DNA of 64,000 nt. Source: Dryas octopetala (lineage: Eukaryota; Streptophyta; Magnoliopsida; Rosales; Rosaceae). Position 1 is the stretch's first letter. Each line of letters begins with the position of its first letter. The notes beneath the pieces are model-generated. The model saw only the letters and a list, made by a program, of their open reading frames with translations, was not told the origin of the DNA and did no database searches. Location of the stretch: assembly GCA_963921425.1 (NCBI GenBank), contig OY992833.1, forward strand, positions 6,421,228 to 6,485,227, read 5' to 3'. A program made the position numbers and the translations under genes. Shown here piece after piece: positions 24,804 through 38,831 of this stretch.

Positions 24804-27800
24804 ATGTCAGTAACCATGACACAAGGAGATAACTCATTCACACATCAGACCAATTCCAAATCCTCAGCCAAGCTTGAGAACCAATATGAAAATCCAAACG
24901 ATCCCCTATACCTCCACCACTCAGATCAACCCGGTGCTGTTCTTGTTACGCAGTTGCTAAACGACGACAATTACGGCACATGGAGCAGAGCCATGATCAT
25001 GGCGCTTAGCACCAAAAACAAAGAAGGTCTCATCAATGGCACAATTAAGCAGCCACCGCAGACTTCAATCATCGAGCTACAACAATGGACCCGTTGTAAC
25101 AATCTTGTGAAATCTTGGCTCCTTAACTCAATTTCACAAGACATTCGTGCTAGTGTCATATACAATGAGCTTGCCTCTGATATCTGGACTGAACTCAAGG
25201 AACGCTTCTCACGTGTCAATAGCGTTCACCTATTCCATATTGAACAAGCCATTCATGATTGCACCCAAGATGGTATGACGATCAGCGCCTACTATACAAA
25301 GCTCAAGGGATTATGGGATGAGCGAGACTCTCTGTGTTCTATCACAAGCTGCACCTGTGGCACTGTGAAAGAAGTACTGCAATTTCAACAAAATCAGAAG
25401 ACCATGAAGTTTCTCATGGGTCTTAATGAAACATATGCCGCAGTACGTGGACAAATACTACTCATGGATCCACTTCCAACTGTCAATCGGGCACATTCAC
25501 TCATTCTCCAAGATGAGAAACAACGATCAGTTTTTACAGGAAAAATAATGTACCCGAAGCCACTGCCTTTGCTGTCAGGGACAATTCTCGTGGGTCTGGA
25601 AGGAATTTTGCACCTAAAAATCCTCATCTTAAATGTGATCGTTGCGACAAGATTGGGCATACCTCCGAGACTTGTCGATCTCATCTCAAGTGTGATTTTT
25701 GTGGCTGGAAAGGGCACACAATTGATGTTTGCCGAAAATTACAGAAGGTCAACACCTTGGGGGCAAAATCTGGGACCAAAGCCAATCATGCTGATGCTAA
25801 CACAGCAGTACCACCACCTCCTTCATCTCTCACACTCACACCGGAGCAGTATCACAACCTCATGACAATTCTTGGTAATACTCAGTCGAATCCTATGGCT
25901 AACCATGTTGGTACCTCTTCCACCATGAGTAATCTTTCAGGTAACACCATTTGTGCTTATGTTTTTGGCAAAACCACACGTTGGATCCTTGATAGTGGAG
26001 CCACTGATCATATGGTTTGTTCAGTTACATGTCTTACTACTAGTTTCCCTGTTACTAACCGATTTGTGCATCTTCCAAATGGTGCTCTTGTTGCCATTAC
26101 ACATATTGGGAGTGTTCAATTCTCACCACACTTTGTCCTCCATAACGTTCTTTGTGTTCCTTCATTCCAATTGAACTTGATCTCTATTAGCAAAATTTCA
26201 CAACATTCTCATTATTTCACTCTTTGCTCATAATACTTGTATGATTCAGGACCAACGATCGGGGAGGATGATTGGGATGGGAACTAAGCAAGGAGGACTC
26301 TACTATCTTGATACCTTGCAGAAAACTGAGTGCAATGCGGCAATTGTGGCAGCCAACCCACCTTCTCAGCTTTGGCATCAACGTCTTGGCCATCTTTCCA
26401 ATAAGAACTTTCGTTTACTTTCCAAAATTATTCCAAATATTCATTTTTGTGATGTTAAGGATTGCTTGATTTGCCCGTTGGCTAAACAAATTACTCGCTC
26501 TCAATTTCCAATTAGTTCTATTCATACTCGTTCACCATTCGAGTTATTACATGTTGATATTTGGGGAGGGTATCATGTCCCTTCCATCAATGGGGCGCGA
26601 TATTTTCTCACTATAGTTGATGATTATACTCGTTGCACTTGGGACTATTTGATGCATTATAAATCTGATACATCTCATTTTCTCACTTCTTTCATTAACC
26701 TTGTTGAAACACAGTTTTCTACTAAAGTTAAAATTATTCGCAGTGATAATGGCCCTGAGTTCACATTGGCCAAATTTTATTCTGAAAAAGGGATTTATCA
26801 CCAAACCAGTTGTATTTCTACCCCGCAACAAAATGGGGTAGCCGAGAGGAAACATCGTCATCTTCTCAATGTGGCTCGTGCATTACTCTTTCAGGCTAAC
26901 CTTCCAAAACAATTTTGGGGAGATGCCATTCTAACCGCAACTTATCTCATCAATCGTACACCAACGCTCCTTTTAAAAGGTAAGACACCTTATGAGATGC
27001 TTTTTCATAAGTCACCTACTTATGATCATTTGCGGGTGTTTGGGTGTCTCTATTTTGCCTCTACACATCATTATCGTCCTACCAAGTTCGATGCACGAGC
27101 CACCCGATGTCTTTTTCTTGGCTATCCCTATGGTCAAAAAGGTTATCGCATGTATGATCTCACCTCGGGTAAAATTTTTGTCTCTCGTGATGTACTCTTT
27201 TATGAACATATTTTTCCTTTATCTTCTTCCGCTGCAGTTCCTACTCCTGTCTTCCCACCACCACAAGAACTATTTTCGGAGAATTCTCCCCATTCAAGTT
27301 CAGCTGACACTGCTTAAGCAACAGCTCATATCAATCCCCCTGACATTGCTCAAGCACCAGTTGTTCCTCCTCTTTCCGTTTCCGGTCTCAGCAATGATGA
27401 CCATACTCAATCCATCTCCTCTCCCGTTCCTCCTGGATCATCTGCTTCTACCAGCAACACTATCATACCTTGTGCACCTAACCCTTCTCCACCTATCACC
27501 ACTACCATGCCTATTCCTTCACCCTCTCCGCCTGCGGCTCCTACATCTACTCGACCCACACGTGCCACACAAACGCCCGGTTATCTCAATGAATATCATG
27601 TTGGTATTACTCTTCCTTCTCGTTCCTCCTCATCATCTAACTCGGCCGTAGTTCAATCTCCAGGTATTCCTTATCCCCTTTCTCATGTTCTTTCCTATGA
27701 TCGTTTATCTTCCTCACATCGTGCTTTTACCATAGCTCTTTCTATCGAGACAGAACCTCGTTCCTTTTTACAGGCTGTTAAGGATCCCAAATGGCGCCAT

Positions 27801-29311
27801 GCCATGCAACAAGAACTTACTGCCCTTGAAGCTAATGGCACTTGGTCACTCCAATCATTACCTCCTAGGAAGAAAGCTATCGGTTGCAAGTGGGTTTATA
27901 AGATTAAACTTAAACCGGATGGATCTGTTGACCGTTACAAGGCCCGTCTTGTTGCTAAGGGCTATAGTCAGATTGAAGGATTAGATTATCGAGAAACTTT
28001 TGCCCCTGTTGCCAAGCATGTCACCATTCGTCTTCTCCTTGCCATCGTTGCTACCCAGAACTGGCATCTTCACCAGCTTGATGTTAATAATGCATTTCTC
28101 CATGGTGATCTTAATGAAGATGTCTACATGACTCTACCACCCGGTTTCGGACAAAAGGGGGAGACTAGGGTTTGCAAACTTCACAAATCCTTGTACGGGC
28201 TCAAACAAGCATCCTGACAATGGTTTCTCAATCGGCACTAAAACAAGCAGGATTTCAACAATCCAAAGCTGATTATTCCTTATTTGTCCGATCCCGAGAT
28301 GGTAACTTTACTGCTGTTCTTGTCTATGTAGATGATGTTATTTTGGCAGGTAACAATTTGCAAGATATAGAGGCAACCAAATCATTTCTAAAGCAGCAAT
28401 TCAAATTGAAAGATCTTGGTTCATTGAAGTATTTCTTAGGAATTGAGGTTGCTCGATCCAACAAAGGGATAGTGCTCTCACAAAGAAAATATGCTCTTGA
28501 GATTCTTGAAGATGCAGGCTATCTCGGTGCCAAACCAGCCTCATTTCCAATGGAACAAAATATCTCTCTTAGTCGATCTGATGGTGACTGTATCAATGAT
28601 CCTTCCTCATATCGTCGGCTTGTAGGACGACTCATTTATTTAACAATTACACGTCCATATCTTGTATATTCAGTCCATATCCTAAGCCAGTTTATGGACA
28701 AGCCACGCGTCCCACATCTAGAGGCTGCTCATCGTGTTCTCCGTTACATTAAGAACACTCCTGGCCAAGGAATTTTTCTCTCTGCCACAAGTTAGATACA
28801 GCTAAATGCTTTTTGTGATGCAGATTAGGCTAGATGCCCAAACACAAGAAGGTCTGTCACTGGATACTGCATATTTCTTGGACGATCCTTAGTGTCTTGG
28901 AGAACCAAGAAGCAAACCACAGTGTCACGATCCAGTGCAGAAGCAGAGTACCGGTCCATGGCTGCTACATGTTCTGAAATTACTTGGTTAAAATACATAT
29001 TGCAAGACTTGAGAATCACACATTCACATCCTGTCAAATTATACTGTGACAATCAAGCTGCTCTGCATATTGCTTCAAATCCAGTTTTTCATGAAAGAAC
29101 AAAGTATATAGAAATTGATTGTCATCTCGTCCAGGAAAAGATACAAGAAGGCATGATCAAAACTGCACACATCCCTACATTTCAGCAGCCAACAGATATC
29201 TTCACCAAAGCATTAAGTTCTTCACAATTTATGACTTTACTTGACAAGTTGGGAATTATCAACATACATTCCAACTTGAGAGGGAGTGTTGAGGAAAGTA
29301 AAGTCAACTAG
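24804..29311 (+). pseudogene. copia gag-pol, broken by frameshifts and stops
   Basis: In order: gag from ATG 24804 (DDNYGTWSRAMIMAL near 24964); two CCHC knuckles at 25629-25735 in a shifted frame; aspartic protease with WILDSGATDHM (25981); GAG-pre-integrase LWHQRLGHLS (26371); integrase with DIWGG, SDNGPEF and NGVAERKHR (its DDE residues present); reverse transcriptase ([20 protein letters not shown], 27890; LVYVDDVILAGNN, 28320); RNase H to 29311 ([13 protein letters not shown], 28928). Breaks seen: loss of one A in the A run near 25541; a frameshift near 26220; TAA at 27315; TGA at 28215 after GLKQAS; a frameshift near 28220-28230; TAG at 28793 and about 28826. It therefore cannot make a full polyprotein. 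The 28215 stop fits a C-to-T change in an arginine CGA codon. Confidence 0.92.
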
Positions 29312-29531
29312 ACAATAGGAGCAAATTCAGAGATCTCCTTGATTTACTGCTGTACAATAGCCATTTATATTTCCTTTCCTTTACTGCATATATTGCAATG
29401 ATTTAGGCTTCATATTAAATTAGGCAGCTAGTCTAGGCTAATACTTAGGATCCTGTTTCTTGTCTATTTGTATAAAAAGATTTGATGTACATCAATAGAA
29501 AATCATCAATTCAAAATAATAAAGCTTCACA
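29287..29531 (+). repeat. 3' LTR of the copia element
   Basis: Same 245-bp length and ends as the 5' LTR, six differences seen. Directly preceded by the purine tract and followed by GAACA. Confidence 0.95.
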
Positions 29532-29536
29532 GAACA

Positions 29537-32500
29537 TATTAAGATCGAAGATCAATGTAAGACTTTAAATCAAAACAAACTAACTCCAAAACCATAGGGA
29601 ATTTTTTTTTTTCATTTTTCACAATAAATAATCAAAGTGTGGCCGAAAATGGAAGCTTAGTAAAGATTGTGAGCTTTTGATTAATCACTATAAAAGATAA
29701 ATCAATTTCCAAGTAGAGATAAACCCTTTATTTTGAAATCATTTAGCAAAACATTAAACAAGAAATTGAAATCCATTTGAAAGTAAAAACTTTAATTTAA
29801 ATTCTATTTTTTGTGTAAACAAAGCAATATCTCAAGATATCTCATCATAAGTAAGTAATTGAGCCATTTTAATCCTTAAATAATTAATTTTATAGATTTC
29901 TCAACAAAGATAAAAAGATAAATAGAAAAGGGATATTAACGAATTTATCTATAATTGGATCATCTTTCTCATCACTTGAATACTCAGATGTGGGAGGTGT
30001 TGGTAAGCTATTCCTTGGTGAATTATCTCTACTTTCAAACCTTCATCATTTACTATTTGAAATCTCTATGAAGCTAACCATTCTTTTGTCCTAAAGGTTT
30101 CCTGCAACTTAACAAACTGTGTAGGGGTGAATATCACCAAAACAACTGATCACACACTCAACTATTCCAACAAAACTCAAACATATCAATACAATCAATC
30201 CATTAACAAGTGTTTTGTATTATTGACTCAAGCTCTTGCCAAAATGGCTTATGCCAAAACAAATAATTTAATAATTAAATGACATCATATTTAAGACATT
30301 TAAATGGAATTCAAATCATTCTTTCTTTGAAATATAAGCATATCCAATTTCAAAGATTTAAAGCACAATTACACTAACATACATATAATTAATTTCAGTG
30401 ATCAAAATCACAATTACTCAAACATAAAGTCATGGCTACATTTTCATAAATAATTTCATGCTTTCTCGGGTTGGGTATGGCTGAACCGTCATACATCCAT
30501 TTTAATATATTCAAACATGATTAATCTCATGAAATGCAAATGCATGTTTAATTAAATAGAAATGCAAGCATACCTTTTTCTCCATAACATTGCTAACCTG
30601 TCAAAGTTTATAGACAGTGGACTTATCCTCTAATTTATAAATTTAATTACCAATATCCCTCATATCTTACTAAAAAAGTAAGATCTAGATAGTGATATGT
30701 CATTTTATTGAAGTAAATAAAAACCATCTACTTCCCCTCTAGCATATTCTTAATTTTTATAACCAACTCTAGATGACACTTGTATGCATACCATTTAAGG
30801 AATTGAACCTAAAGATAGAGTAAAAATTGTACCTTTTCATCTCTAATTAAAAAGTCCAAATACTTAAACCACATTAGTGTAAACATTTTTTATTCAATAT
30901 CTATAAATGCAAATGTATGTTTTGGCAGCCCCTATGAAAGGTATGACTGTCCTCAATGTTCCACATGTATATATGATGCTGTATAATCATGAAATGACAA
31001 TTTAATTATATGCTCAATTCATTCCTTTCACTAGTCATATAATATGCTTTATCACATAAACAAGTATAAAACCATAAAAGCAATTAAATAAACAACCAAG
31101 TCTATGTTTAAACTTGAATTCGAAACCAATTAGCAAGACCAAATAAACACATAATCCTTATTGTTTATAGCCCTCTTTTAAACCTTTAGACTATTTCTTA
31201 AACCCTAGAACTTTCAAGTTTAACAACATGATAGAACATCAATCCTTAATAGCTCTCGGGTACCTCCAATTATGTAGGCCCTATTAGTTTAGGTAAAGGT
31301 GATCTAGTACCCTTTTTAATGCAACAATAAAATAACATGTAGTTGATTACTTTCCAAAATAAACAAATCTAAGTTTATGAGAACCTTAAATCCTAGGTTT
31401 GTTTCTTTAAAACTAATCATGCAGCCTTAGTGATTCAATTCTCAAATAAATTCACATAGGTTCACTCGTTTAATCCTAGAACAAATATGTTAGTTTTTTT
31501 CCCATCTTAATTAAGCAAATTGAAGTCATCAACATGCATATCATGTTCATTTTATTTTTGGTCTCAAAAGCAATTCAATTACCTTTCTATATAACTAATT
31601 TATAACCAACTAAATAAATCATAATTTCCTTCCAAGGTTAAATTCCTAATTCTAATCTAGCATGGCAGCCAAGAACACATCAAGACAATTAAAACCTTAA
31701 TTTTAATCTGAGACAAGTATTCAAAGAGGCAAGCACTTTCATCAAAATAACTAGTAATTAAATCATATTGAAACATAGAGTTTGAAAAGAACTAGCTCCC
31801 CCTACCTCAAATGAAGCTTTTTGCCCTTGTTGTGATCCACCAAACTGAAATTCAATCCCAAAACACAAAGGGAATCAGATTTCACATTCTCAAACTCAAT
31901 TAGGGTTTTGATGTCGTATTGGCTAAGTTAAGTGGCATCCGAGACTTCTAATCTATAAACAATCTTCTTATGACCTCAAACAAGTTCTAAATCATGCATG
32001 CATTCATAATTGGAAGCTTAAAAATCACACATAGGCCATGACATAAAAGAGGTATATTGTAGCCTAGGTTTTATTAAAAAACATAGGGTTTTGACAACCC
32101 AAATTCCAATCCAGAGGTATATGAACTCTCTCATGCTCAAAGATCAATCACTGGGATGATTTGTGACTTGTGTGAACTAACAATTTAGGCCAAAAAGTCT
32201 TAATATAAAAAATGGCAATTTTGAGGTATCTTGGTTTCTTTAAAAATGTAAATGGGCAACACTTGCTTAGTGAATTTAAAATCACACAAAAATAATTTGA
32301 ACAAGATTTTTCACAGGCAATTAGAAGACATACTAACACTCATGCACACAAAATTTCAAAGCAATTGGAGTTGTGCAAGTAGGGTTTTCGAGGCCAAAGT
32401 CTACTCCAGAAAATTGGTTTTGCTGCATATATAACCACTGTTCATGTAGTAAAAATGTCATTTTCGGGTATAATGAACCAAATCAAGTGAAACCAATTGG

Positions 32501-33000
32501 TACAAGTCCAAAATCAGTCTATAATCTACTGTAACAATTTCAAATCAAGTCTCTAAGTAAACAAAATTTGAGCATGCAAACCTCAAAAATTTTCTTTGAA
32601 AAAGTTACAGAAATAGGAAAATTGTTAGGGCAACTTTAAAAATGCATACCTCACTCAATATAAATGAGATTTGCATGATTCTTGTCTTGAATGAAAGGTG
32701 TACATGTCTAGTTTTATGCATAAAAATAGTTTTGCAAATTTCTATCCCGATTGGTATATAATTCAATTTTTATCATGGAAGGTCAGAAAATGCAAAAATA
32801 GCCAAACAAGACTAGGTTATGAAACTCTTGGATTTTTCTTTGAATGCCATTCAACAAGGTTAAAAAGTATTAAAATTCAAACTTAGAAGGTAGGATGAAG
32901 GTTCTTACCAATTTTTGTTGAGTTTTCCAAAGGGCAATGTAGGCTGAGAACTCCCTTCTTCTTTTCGGGTTGGCTTCCCTCTTCTTTTCTTGTTCTTTCT
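29537..33000. other. Gene-free part of the minus-strand LTR
   Basis: AT-rich, no open frame of note on either strand and no recognisable protein. Interpreted as the transcribed (R/U5) part of the LTR listed at 24391-34098. Confidence 0.45.
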
Positions 33001-33024
33001 TTTTCTCTTTTCTTGTTCTTTCTT

Positions 33025-33081
33025 TCTCTCTCTCTCTCTCTCTCTCTCTAGACTCAGGATTTTCGTGGGGGGGGGGGGGTT
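33025..33081. repeat. (TC)n run and G13 run
   Basis: A TC dinucleotide run at 33027-33050 is followed by an uninterrupted G run at 33067-33079. Both lie just downstream (minus strand) of the LTR TATA box at 33101-33107. Confidence 0.85.
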
Positions 33082-36000
33082 TGGTCAGAACATGAGCTGG
33101 TTTTATAAAAGGGTTCTTGTGTCTATTAGAGGGAAAGCTAAAGAGACACTTCATTTCTTGCGTGGGAAATGTTTCTGACAAGGCTCTTGAGTTGTTTGTT
33201 AGGACTTTTAGTTTCCCAAGAGGCTTCTATAGGCTGGTCAATCCCTTAAGGCCTTTTTAATTGAGTGTTTAGTCTAATGCCCTAGGCTAAACATCCCAAT
33301 AACCAACCAAAGGCTTTTCTTTATCCCAAATCAATTAATTAAAACCATCATTACCCTTTATTTGGTTTTTCTTCCCTCTTAGCCCGAAAACACACTCTAA
33401 GTCCACCCTAGTCATGATCACCATGTCATGCAATAGCCATCATTTTTATCTCTTGCTCAATAAATCTAGGTTTCTAGCCCTAGTGGTCTAGATTGGTAAA
33501 AAAAAATAGGATTTCAAGGTCAACTTTGCAACCCTTGGTATTCCTAGTTGTCAAATCCTAATCCTAGATAAATATAAGTCACATACACATGTTTGTGCAA
33601 GTAATGGCAAGTTTGTGATCCGAAAGGATCACTTGAGTGTCCAAATAACATATATAAAATATGTAATCTCAAGTAAATATATTAAAACCATTTTGGATGA
33701 AGTATAAACATGCAAGCTTTTGGCATTCTTTGGGATTCGAAATCATCGATCAATTGAATAGACAAGATCATGTTCATAATCCAATCATCCAATCATCCAA
33801 GCATAAGCTAGCAATTGGGTCAAAGTGTTGTGCATAAGTAGTCATTTAATCATTTTAGGCAAGTATAAGTGTGCATATGCCTTAAAACTCGAAATCACTA
33901 TAAATATGTGAAAATAAATATGGTTTAAACAAGTGACATAAATTTAAACAAAACATTTAGATAAATGTAATTTCATAAACTTGTCTATGTGGAATAAATT
34001 CACATTTGTGTTCAAAAGAAGTAACAATTAGTTCTAACTAATTTTAATTAGCTTAGTAACACTCTTAACCCAAAATCAATAAAATTTGGGGTGTTATAGA
34101 ACCTTTGAATGCCCCAAGAAATTAATACCAATAAACCAATATTAATCCCCCAAGAAACCCGAGGCGGGTTGAGCCTTTTTGTTTAAATAGACCAGGTTTG
34201 ATCATATATAGTACTCATTGCACAGTATGATATTTTAAGTAAATAAAAAGATAAAAATAGAGAGATAAATTAATCAACCCGTGTAACACCCTAGATTTTT
34301 GCAATCCTATCGTGTTTTGACACATGTTTTCAAATATCTTTTGTACTTATAAACTTAAGATTTCTTAAAGGAAAGAGGTTTTCTTTGTCTTTTGCGTAAC
34401 TAACTTGTACCAATAGAGGTTTAGAGTTGAGCTCTAGTACCCTTGAGTGTGATTTTGATGATTATCAAGTTGGAGTTAATTTTTGAGAATTAAATTCATT
34501 AAAGTTGAATTTTCTTTAATTTTTCTGTAGATCAATTTGTTGTTTTGAGATTATAGGAAATTAGGATTAATCACTACGATTCCGTATATTTTTTGGGGGA
34601 ATTATTTGGAGTCCCGAGTTAGTTTTGGTGATTTAACGAAATTTGGAGAAATGAGAAAAATAGAAAAAAAAAATGGAATTGATTTGCTGACTAGACCGAC
34701 ACGCGCACGTGTCGCGGCGTGCCTGGTCCGTTCGCTCTAACTGGCTGAGCTTAAGCCGAGCTCCGTGGAACGCGCAACACCAGATCGCCTCCAACGTTTT
34801 AATCCTGACCGCACAAGCTCATAAATTGAGCTTGATCTGGATCGTTGATCTCGTGTGAGACCAGTCATAAGTCAAAGCGGGTCGCGCGACCCGTGTGTTT
34901 TCAACCGGGTAGACACACGGACCTTCTGTATCTGTAAATAGGTAGTTCGGCCGGGTTTAGCTAACCAAATTTGAATTTTAACCCCTGTTTGTGCATTTTT
35001 AGTGCAATTTGTCCCATATTAGAGATTTACAACTTTTTTCAACCCTCTAGTGCCTATAAATAGAGACCATTGTCCCTCATTTTCACTTGCACCACCAAGT
35101 GAAGTTAGAGTTATTCACAACTTGATTATTTGGGAGTCTTTCTAAGAAGAGACATACCAAAGGGAATAAACTTGCCATAGTTTAAAGTTTTGGGAGTGCA
35201 AAGAGGAGACCCTAGGAGTGAAGTCTAGCTTTGGAGGTCTATAACCGGGTAAGTATTTTATTATTTCTGCTTTATTTATTTATTTTTAGGCTTTAATTTT
35301 ATAATGCATACTTAGATTAATTAAGTAGGATTTATTTACTAATTAAGCATGCCTAGCCTTAATTTTGGAGACTTAATTTTTTATTTAAAAGTAATTAGCT
35401 AGCATGCTAGGATTAGCAAGTTTCAATTGTAAAGATTAAATTGGATTAATCTAAAAATATTTTGAGGATTTGCTTTGAGTTTAAGCAATTAGTCAATTGG
35501 TTTGACTTCAAGATAAAACTTGAAACTTGTGAACCCTTAAGTACACTCTAAAGAGAAGAGTTTAGTCCACTTAGGACTAAAAACGAGCGACGTGTGATTA
35601 AAGGAAATGTCATATCGTCTTCCCTTATTGTCAATCGTCCATAACTTAGACCTTGTTTTCTTTTATTGATTTTGTTTCTATCGAATTACCTAGTTACCTA
35701 GTTGCTGAGTTGTTAAGAGGTTAAAGTTATCGTATTTGTCTAGTTACAATGGATTTGCTAAGATAGGACCGAGCGCAAACGTGGAAAACTTGTGGAAGAG
35801 AATACGTGAAGAGCATTGGATTCCAGGTAGGAGGATTTATCCTACATTTCTGACTATGGATTTTGTGTGTGTATCAGTGTATGTATAGTTTTTAAACTGT
35901 GATAACAAACTATTATTATTGTGTTTTGGTATGAGAGTTTGGGTAGCGTAGTATGTGACTTTAGGTTCAAATCCCTAAACCTTCTAAAAGAATTGATTTG

Positions 36001-37233
36001 TATATTATGGAGAGTCTAGCCAGGCTAACACGTGGCTTCGTGTGCTTGTGCGAAACGAAAATCCATGATTAATCAGGTGACAGTGAATACAGTTTTCTCA
36101 ATTGCGAGTTCCTATTTTTGTTTACCAGGGCACTCTCGTTATGGATGCTATTTTCTTTGATTATAGCAAGCCATAGTCGTACCTTATGTGTATCGATCAT
36201 CCGAGTTATTATTATTATTTATGGGTTTTTATACATGTTTACCATATACTGCTGCAACTGAGGTGTTAAATCGATTTTGTGGAAATGTTTTGGAATTTTG
36301 GAAATCAATATTTCACAGGGGAATATTTTTAAAGGTTTTCAAACCTAACAGGGTCCCCTAAGGGAAGTTATAATCGTATGAGATGCTTACCCCTTACTCT
36401 CTTTATTTGTTTTTTTTCTACTCCATTGCTTATGCAGATTTGCCTCTTGGATGAGATCTTGACTGAAGGGGTGCGCAGCTTGTATTCTCTTGTTGGGTGT
36501 CTCAAGGTCTCTGTTTTCATGTCTTTTGGCTATCGTAGTGGTTCTTGTTTTTCCATGTGTATTTTATTTGGGAACCCATTTTGAAACAATATTATTTTGA
36601 TTTACTTATCTTTATAAACTTATGTGGGTTTTCCTTATTTTGGTAATTCCCTTTTGCAGTGTTGATTTAACTATTCCACCCTATCTGGTTGGTTAATCTT
36701 TATTTTGATTATTAAGGCTTATTTATTAGTTTGCCTCCTGAAAGTAACTTCAAGTCTCACTTTACCCCCTAAGATTTATTTTGTATCACGTTACCTCCTG
36801 AAACTAATTTTCGTGTATCACTTTGCACACTTCCTATTTTTACAAACTTTGTAAACTAATTAAAAATAGCTTCGGACTCAGAAAAATACACGAAAAATTC
36901 CTACAGACTCATCTTAACTAATACTAATTTAATATGGGGTCAAATTACCAATTTTTCATCCGAATGTTTCTTGAAAATTAAAATACTTTAGACACTTTGA
37001 AAATTCATAAGATAATCTCCCGAACTCCAAAAAATATGAAGTGTGCACCGTTAGTCTTTTAAACAATAACACTACCTTTCTTATGAACACTTGCTACCCA
37101 AAAGACCTCTCGGTCTTAGAGCTCTATAAAATAAATTTTAGAATTTCCGTAAAGTCTCGGAAGAATTTTCTAAAACAGGTTTTTGGTAATTTTCAAAATA
37201 TTTTTGAGAATTCATCCGAGATTTTACAGAAAT

Positions 37234-38301
37234 GGTTTTTTTTTTTCTCATTTTTAGTACCTAAACTTTGATTATTGTCTCAATGTAGTACATGAACTTT
37301 TATTTGTCATAATTGAGTACTCAAATTTTTATTTTGTATCTAATAGGTAACCAAGTAAATTTCTGTTAAAATTGTTAACAGAAATTAGGGACAATATAGT
37401 CACTTCAAAAAAAGCTATATTTTAATTATTTTCTTTTATATGTTTAAAAGTAGAAAAAAAAATTACAAAAAAAAAACAATGTACCTTCTGCTACTACCCA
37501 CCCGCCCACCACTCTCCCTTCCATCTCTCCTCCATCGCCCTCCCCCTGCTTTCTCTGCAGATTGTGGAAAAGTAAAAAAAACAAAATAAAAAACTCAAAC
37601 CTCTCTCCTCCTTGGACAACCCAGCCCCCCAACCTCTCTCCACCATCAGCAACCTCTCTCTCAACCTACCCACCTTCCCTCTCACCACCATTTGCACTGG
37701 TCGGAGGCCTTCTCTTCCCCCTCCCTTTTTTTTTTTCTTTCTATCCTTCTATTTCTCTCCCCCCTCTCTATTCCTTTCTCATTCTGGATTTGCACCAGCC
37801 TCCCTCCCCCCCTCTGCATCGGCTAACTCCGACACCATCAACAACGACAACCCCCTCTTCCCTCTTCCCCCTTCTCTCTCTCTCTTTTCTCTTCTCTCTT
37901 CGCCCTCTCTCTTTCCCCTCTCCTTTCAAATCTGCAAATCTGATTCAAAAACAAAAAATCTAAACAAAAAACCCACAATCAGCAAACCAAAATAAAAAAT
38001 AGAGAGGGGGAGGGGCAATGGAGGAGAAAGGAAAGGGAGACTGATGGGCAGGTGGTAGCAGAAGGTGGAGAGAGGTTTAATTATTTTTTTTAAACTTTTA
38101 AACATATAAATAAAATAATTAAAATATAATTTTTTTGAAGTGACCATATTGTCTCTAACTTCTGTTAACAATTTTAACAAAAATTCATTTGGTACCTAGA
38201 CACAAAATAAAAATTTGGGTACTCAATTGAGACAAATAAAAGTTTAGGTATTACATTGAGACAATGATCAAAGTTTAGGTACTAAAAAAGAAAAAAAACC
38301 C
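37234..38301. mobile_element. Long-TIR element with CT-rich centre (1068 bp)
   Basis: Inverted arms of about 310 bp: left TTTAGTACCTAAACTTTGAT (37253), right partner ending AAGTTTAGGTACTAAAAAAG (38271-38290). Flanked by TTACAGAAAT (37224-37233) and TTACGAAAAT (38302-38311), an imperfect 10-bp target duplication. The arms include TTAACAGAAATTAGGGACAA and a run of CT-rich sequence. The centre (about 37560-37990) is strongly pyrimidine-rich; its open frames are proline/serine-rich low-complexity and match nothing I know. Confidence 0.78.
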
Positions 38302-38409
38302 TTACGAAAATTTTAGAATTTTTATAGAGAGAAATTTATTTTAATTTTCTAGAAATAAATTTGGACTTCTCAAATTTTTTGGAAACTCTCAGAGAGCAAA
38401 TTAGTAATT

Positions 38410-38831
38410 GGGTTTATTTCATATTTACTACATAAACTTTGACCATTGTCTTAATGTGGTACCTAAACTTTTATTTATCTCAATTGAGTACCTAAACTTT
38501 TATTTTGTGTCTAATAGATACCCATGTGAATTTCTGGTAAAATTGTTAACAGAAGTTATGGACAATATGGTCACTTTAAAAAAATTATATTTTAATTATA
38601 ATTTTTTGTTTTTTTTTTATAATTTTAAACATATAAAGAAAATAATTAAAATATACTTTGACTATATTGTCCCTAATTTTTGTTGACAATTTTAGCAGAA
38701 ATTCATTTTGGTACCTATTAGACACAAAATAAAAGTTTAGGTACGCAATTGGGACAAATAAAAGTTTAGGTACCACATTAAGACAAGAGTCAAAGTTTAG
38801 GTACTAAATATGAAAAAAAAAAAAAAAAACC
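38410..38831. mobile_element. Compact MITE of the same family (422 bp)
   Basis: Flanked by the exact 9-bp direct repeat TTAGTAATT (38401-38409 and 38832-38840). Its arms (ACCTAAACTTTTATTTTGTG at 38491; partner CACAAAATAAAAGTTTAGGT at 38724-38743) are the arms of the neighbouring 37234-38301 element, but the CT-rich centre is missing, leaving a short AT-rich loop. A deletion derivative of that element. Confidence 0.85.

Larger units (their letters stand above)
24488..29531 (+). mobile_element. Ty1/copia retrotransposon (Ale/Retrofit-like), 5044 bp
   Basis: Two 245-bp LTRs (24488-24732, 29287-29531) start TGTTGAGG and end TTCACA, flanked by the 5-bp target duplication GAACA (24483-24487, 29532-29536). 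A primer binding site TGGTATCAGAGC follows the 5' LTR (24733-24744) and a purine tract GAGAGGGAG (29278-29286) precedes the 3' LTR. The LTRs differ at six positions by my count (about 97.6% identical), so the insertion is fairly young. Short LTRs and total length fit the Ale/Retrofit group. The coding region is disrupted. Confidence 0.95.
24391..34098 (-). mobile_element. Old Tekay-like LTR on the minus strand, split by a copia element
   Basis: Pieces are 24391-24487 and 29532-34098. Read on the minus strand it starts TATAACACCCCAAATTTT (34098; first dinucleotide apparently TG changed to TA) and ends GGGGTGTGACA (24391), followed by an initiator-tRNA primer site. A TATAAAA box on the minus strand lies at 33101-33107, followed by an AG-rich leader (33025-33050), the layout also seen in the Tekay LTRs further right. 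Without the copia insertion it is about 4.66 kb. No coding sequence is present. That it is one LTR rather than two fused fragments is inference. Confidence 0.55.

Noticed and set aside
37494..37995. Several overlapping open frames on both strands
   Set aside because: Strong pyrimidine bias on one strand creates long stop-free low-complexity frames; no protein family.
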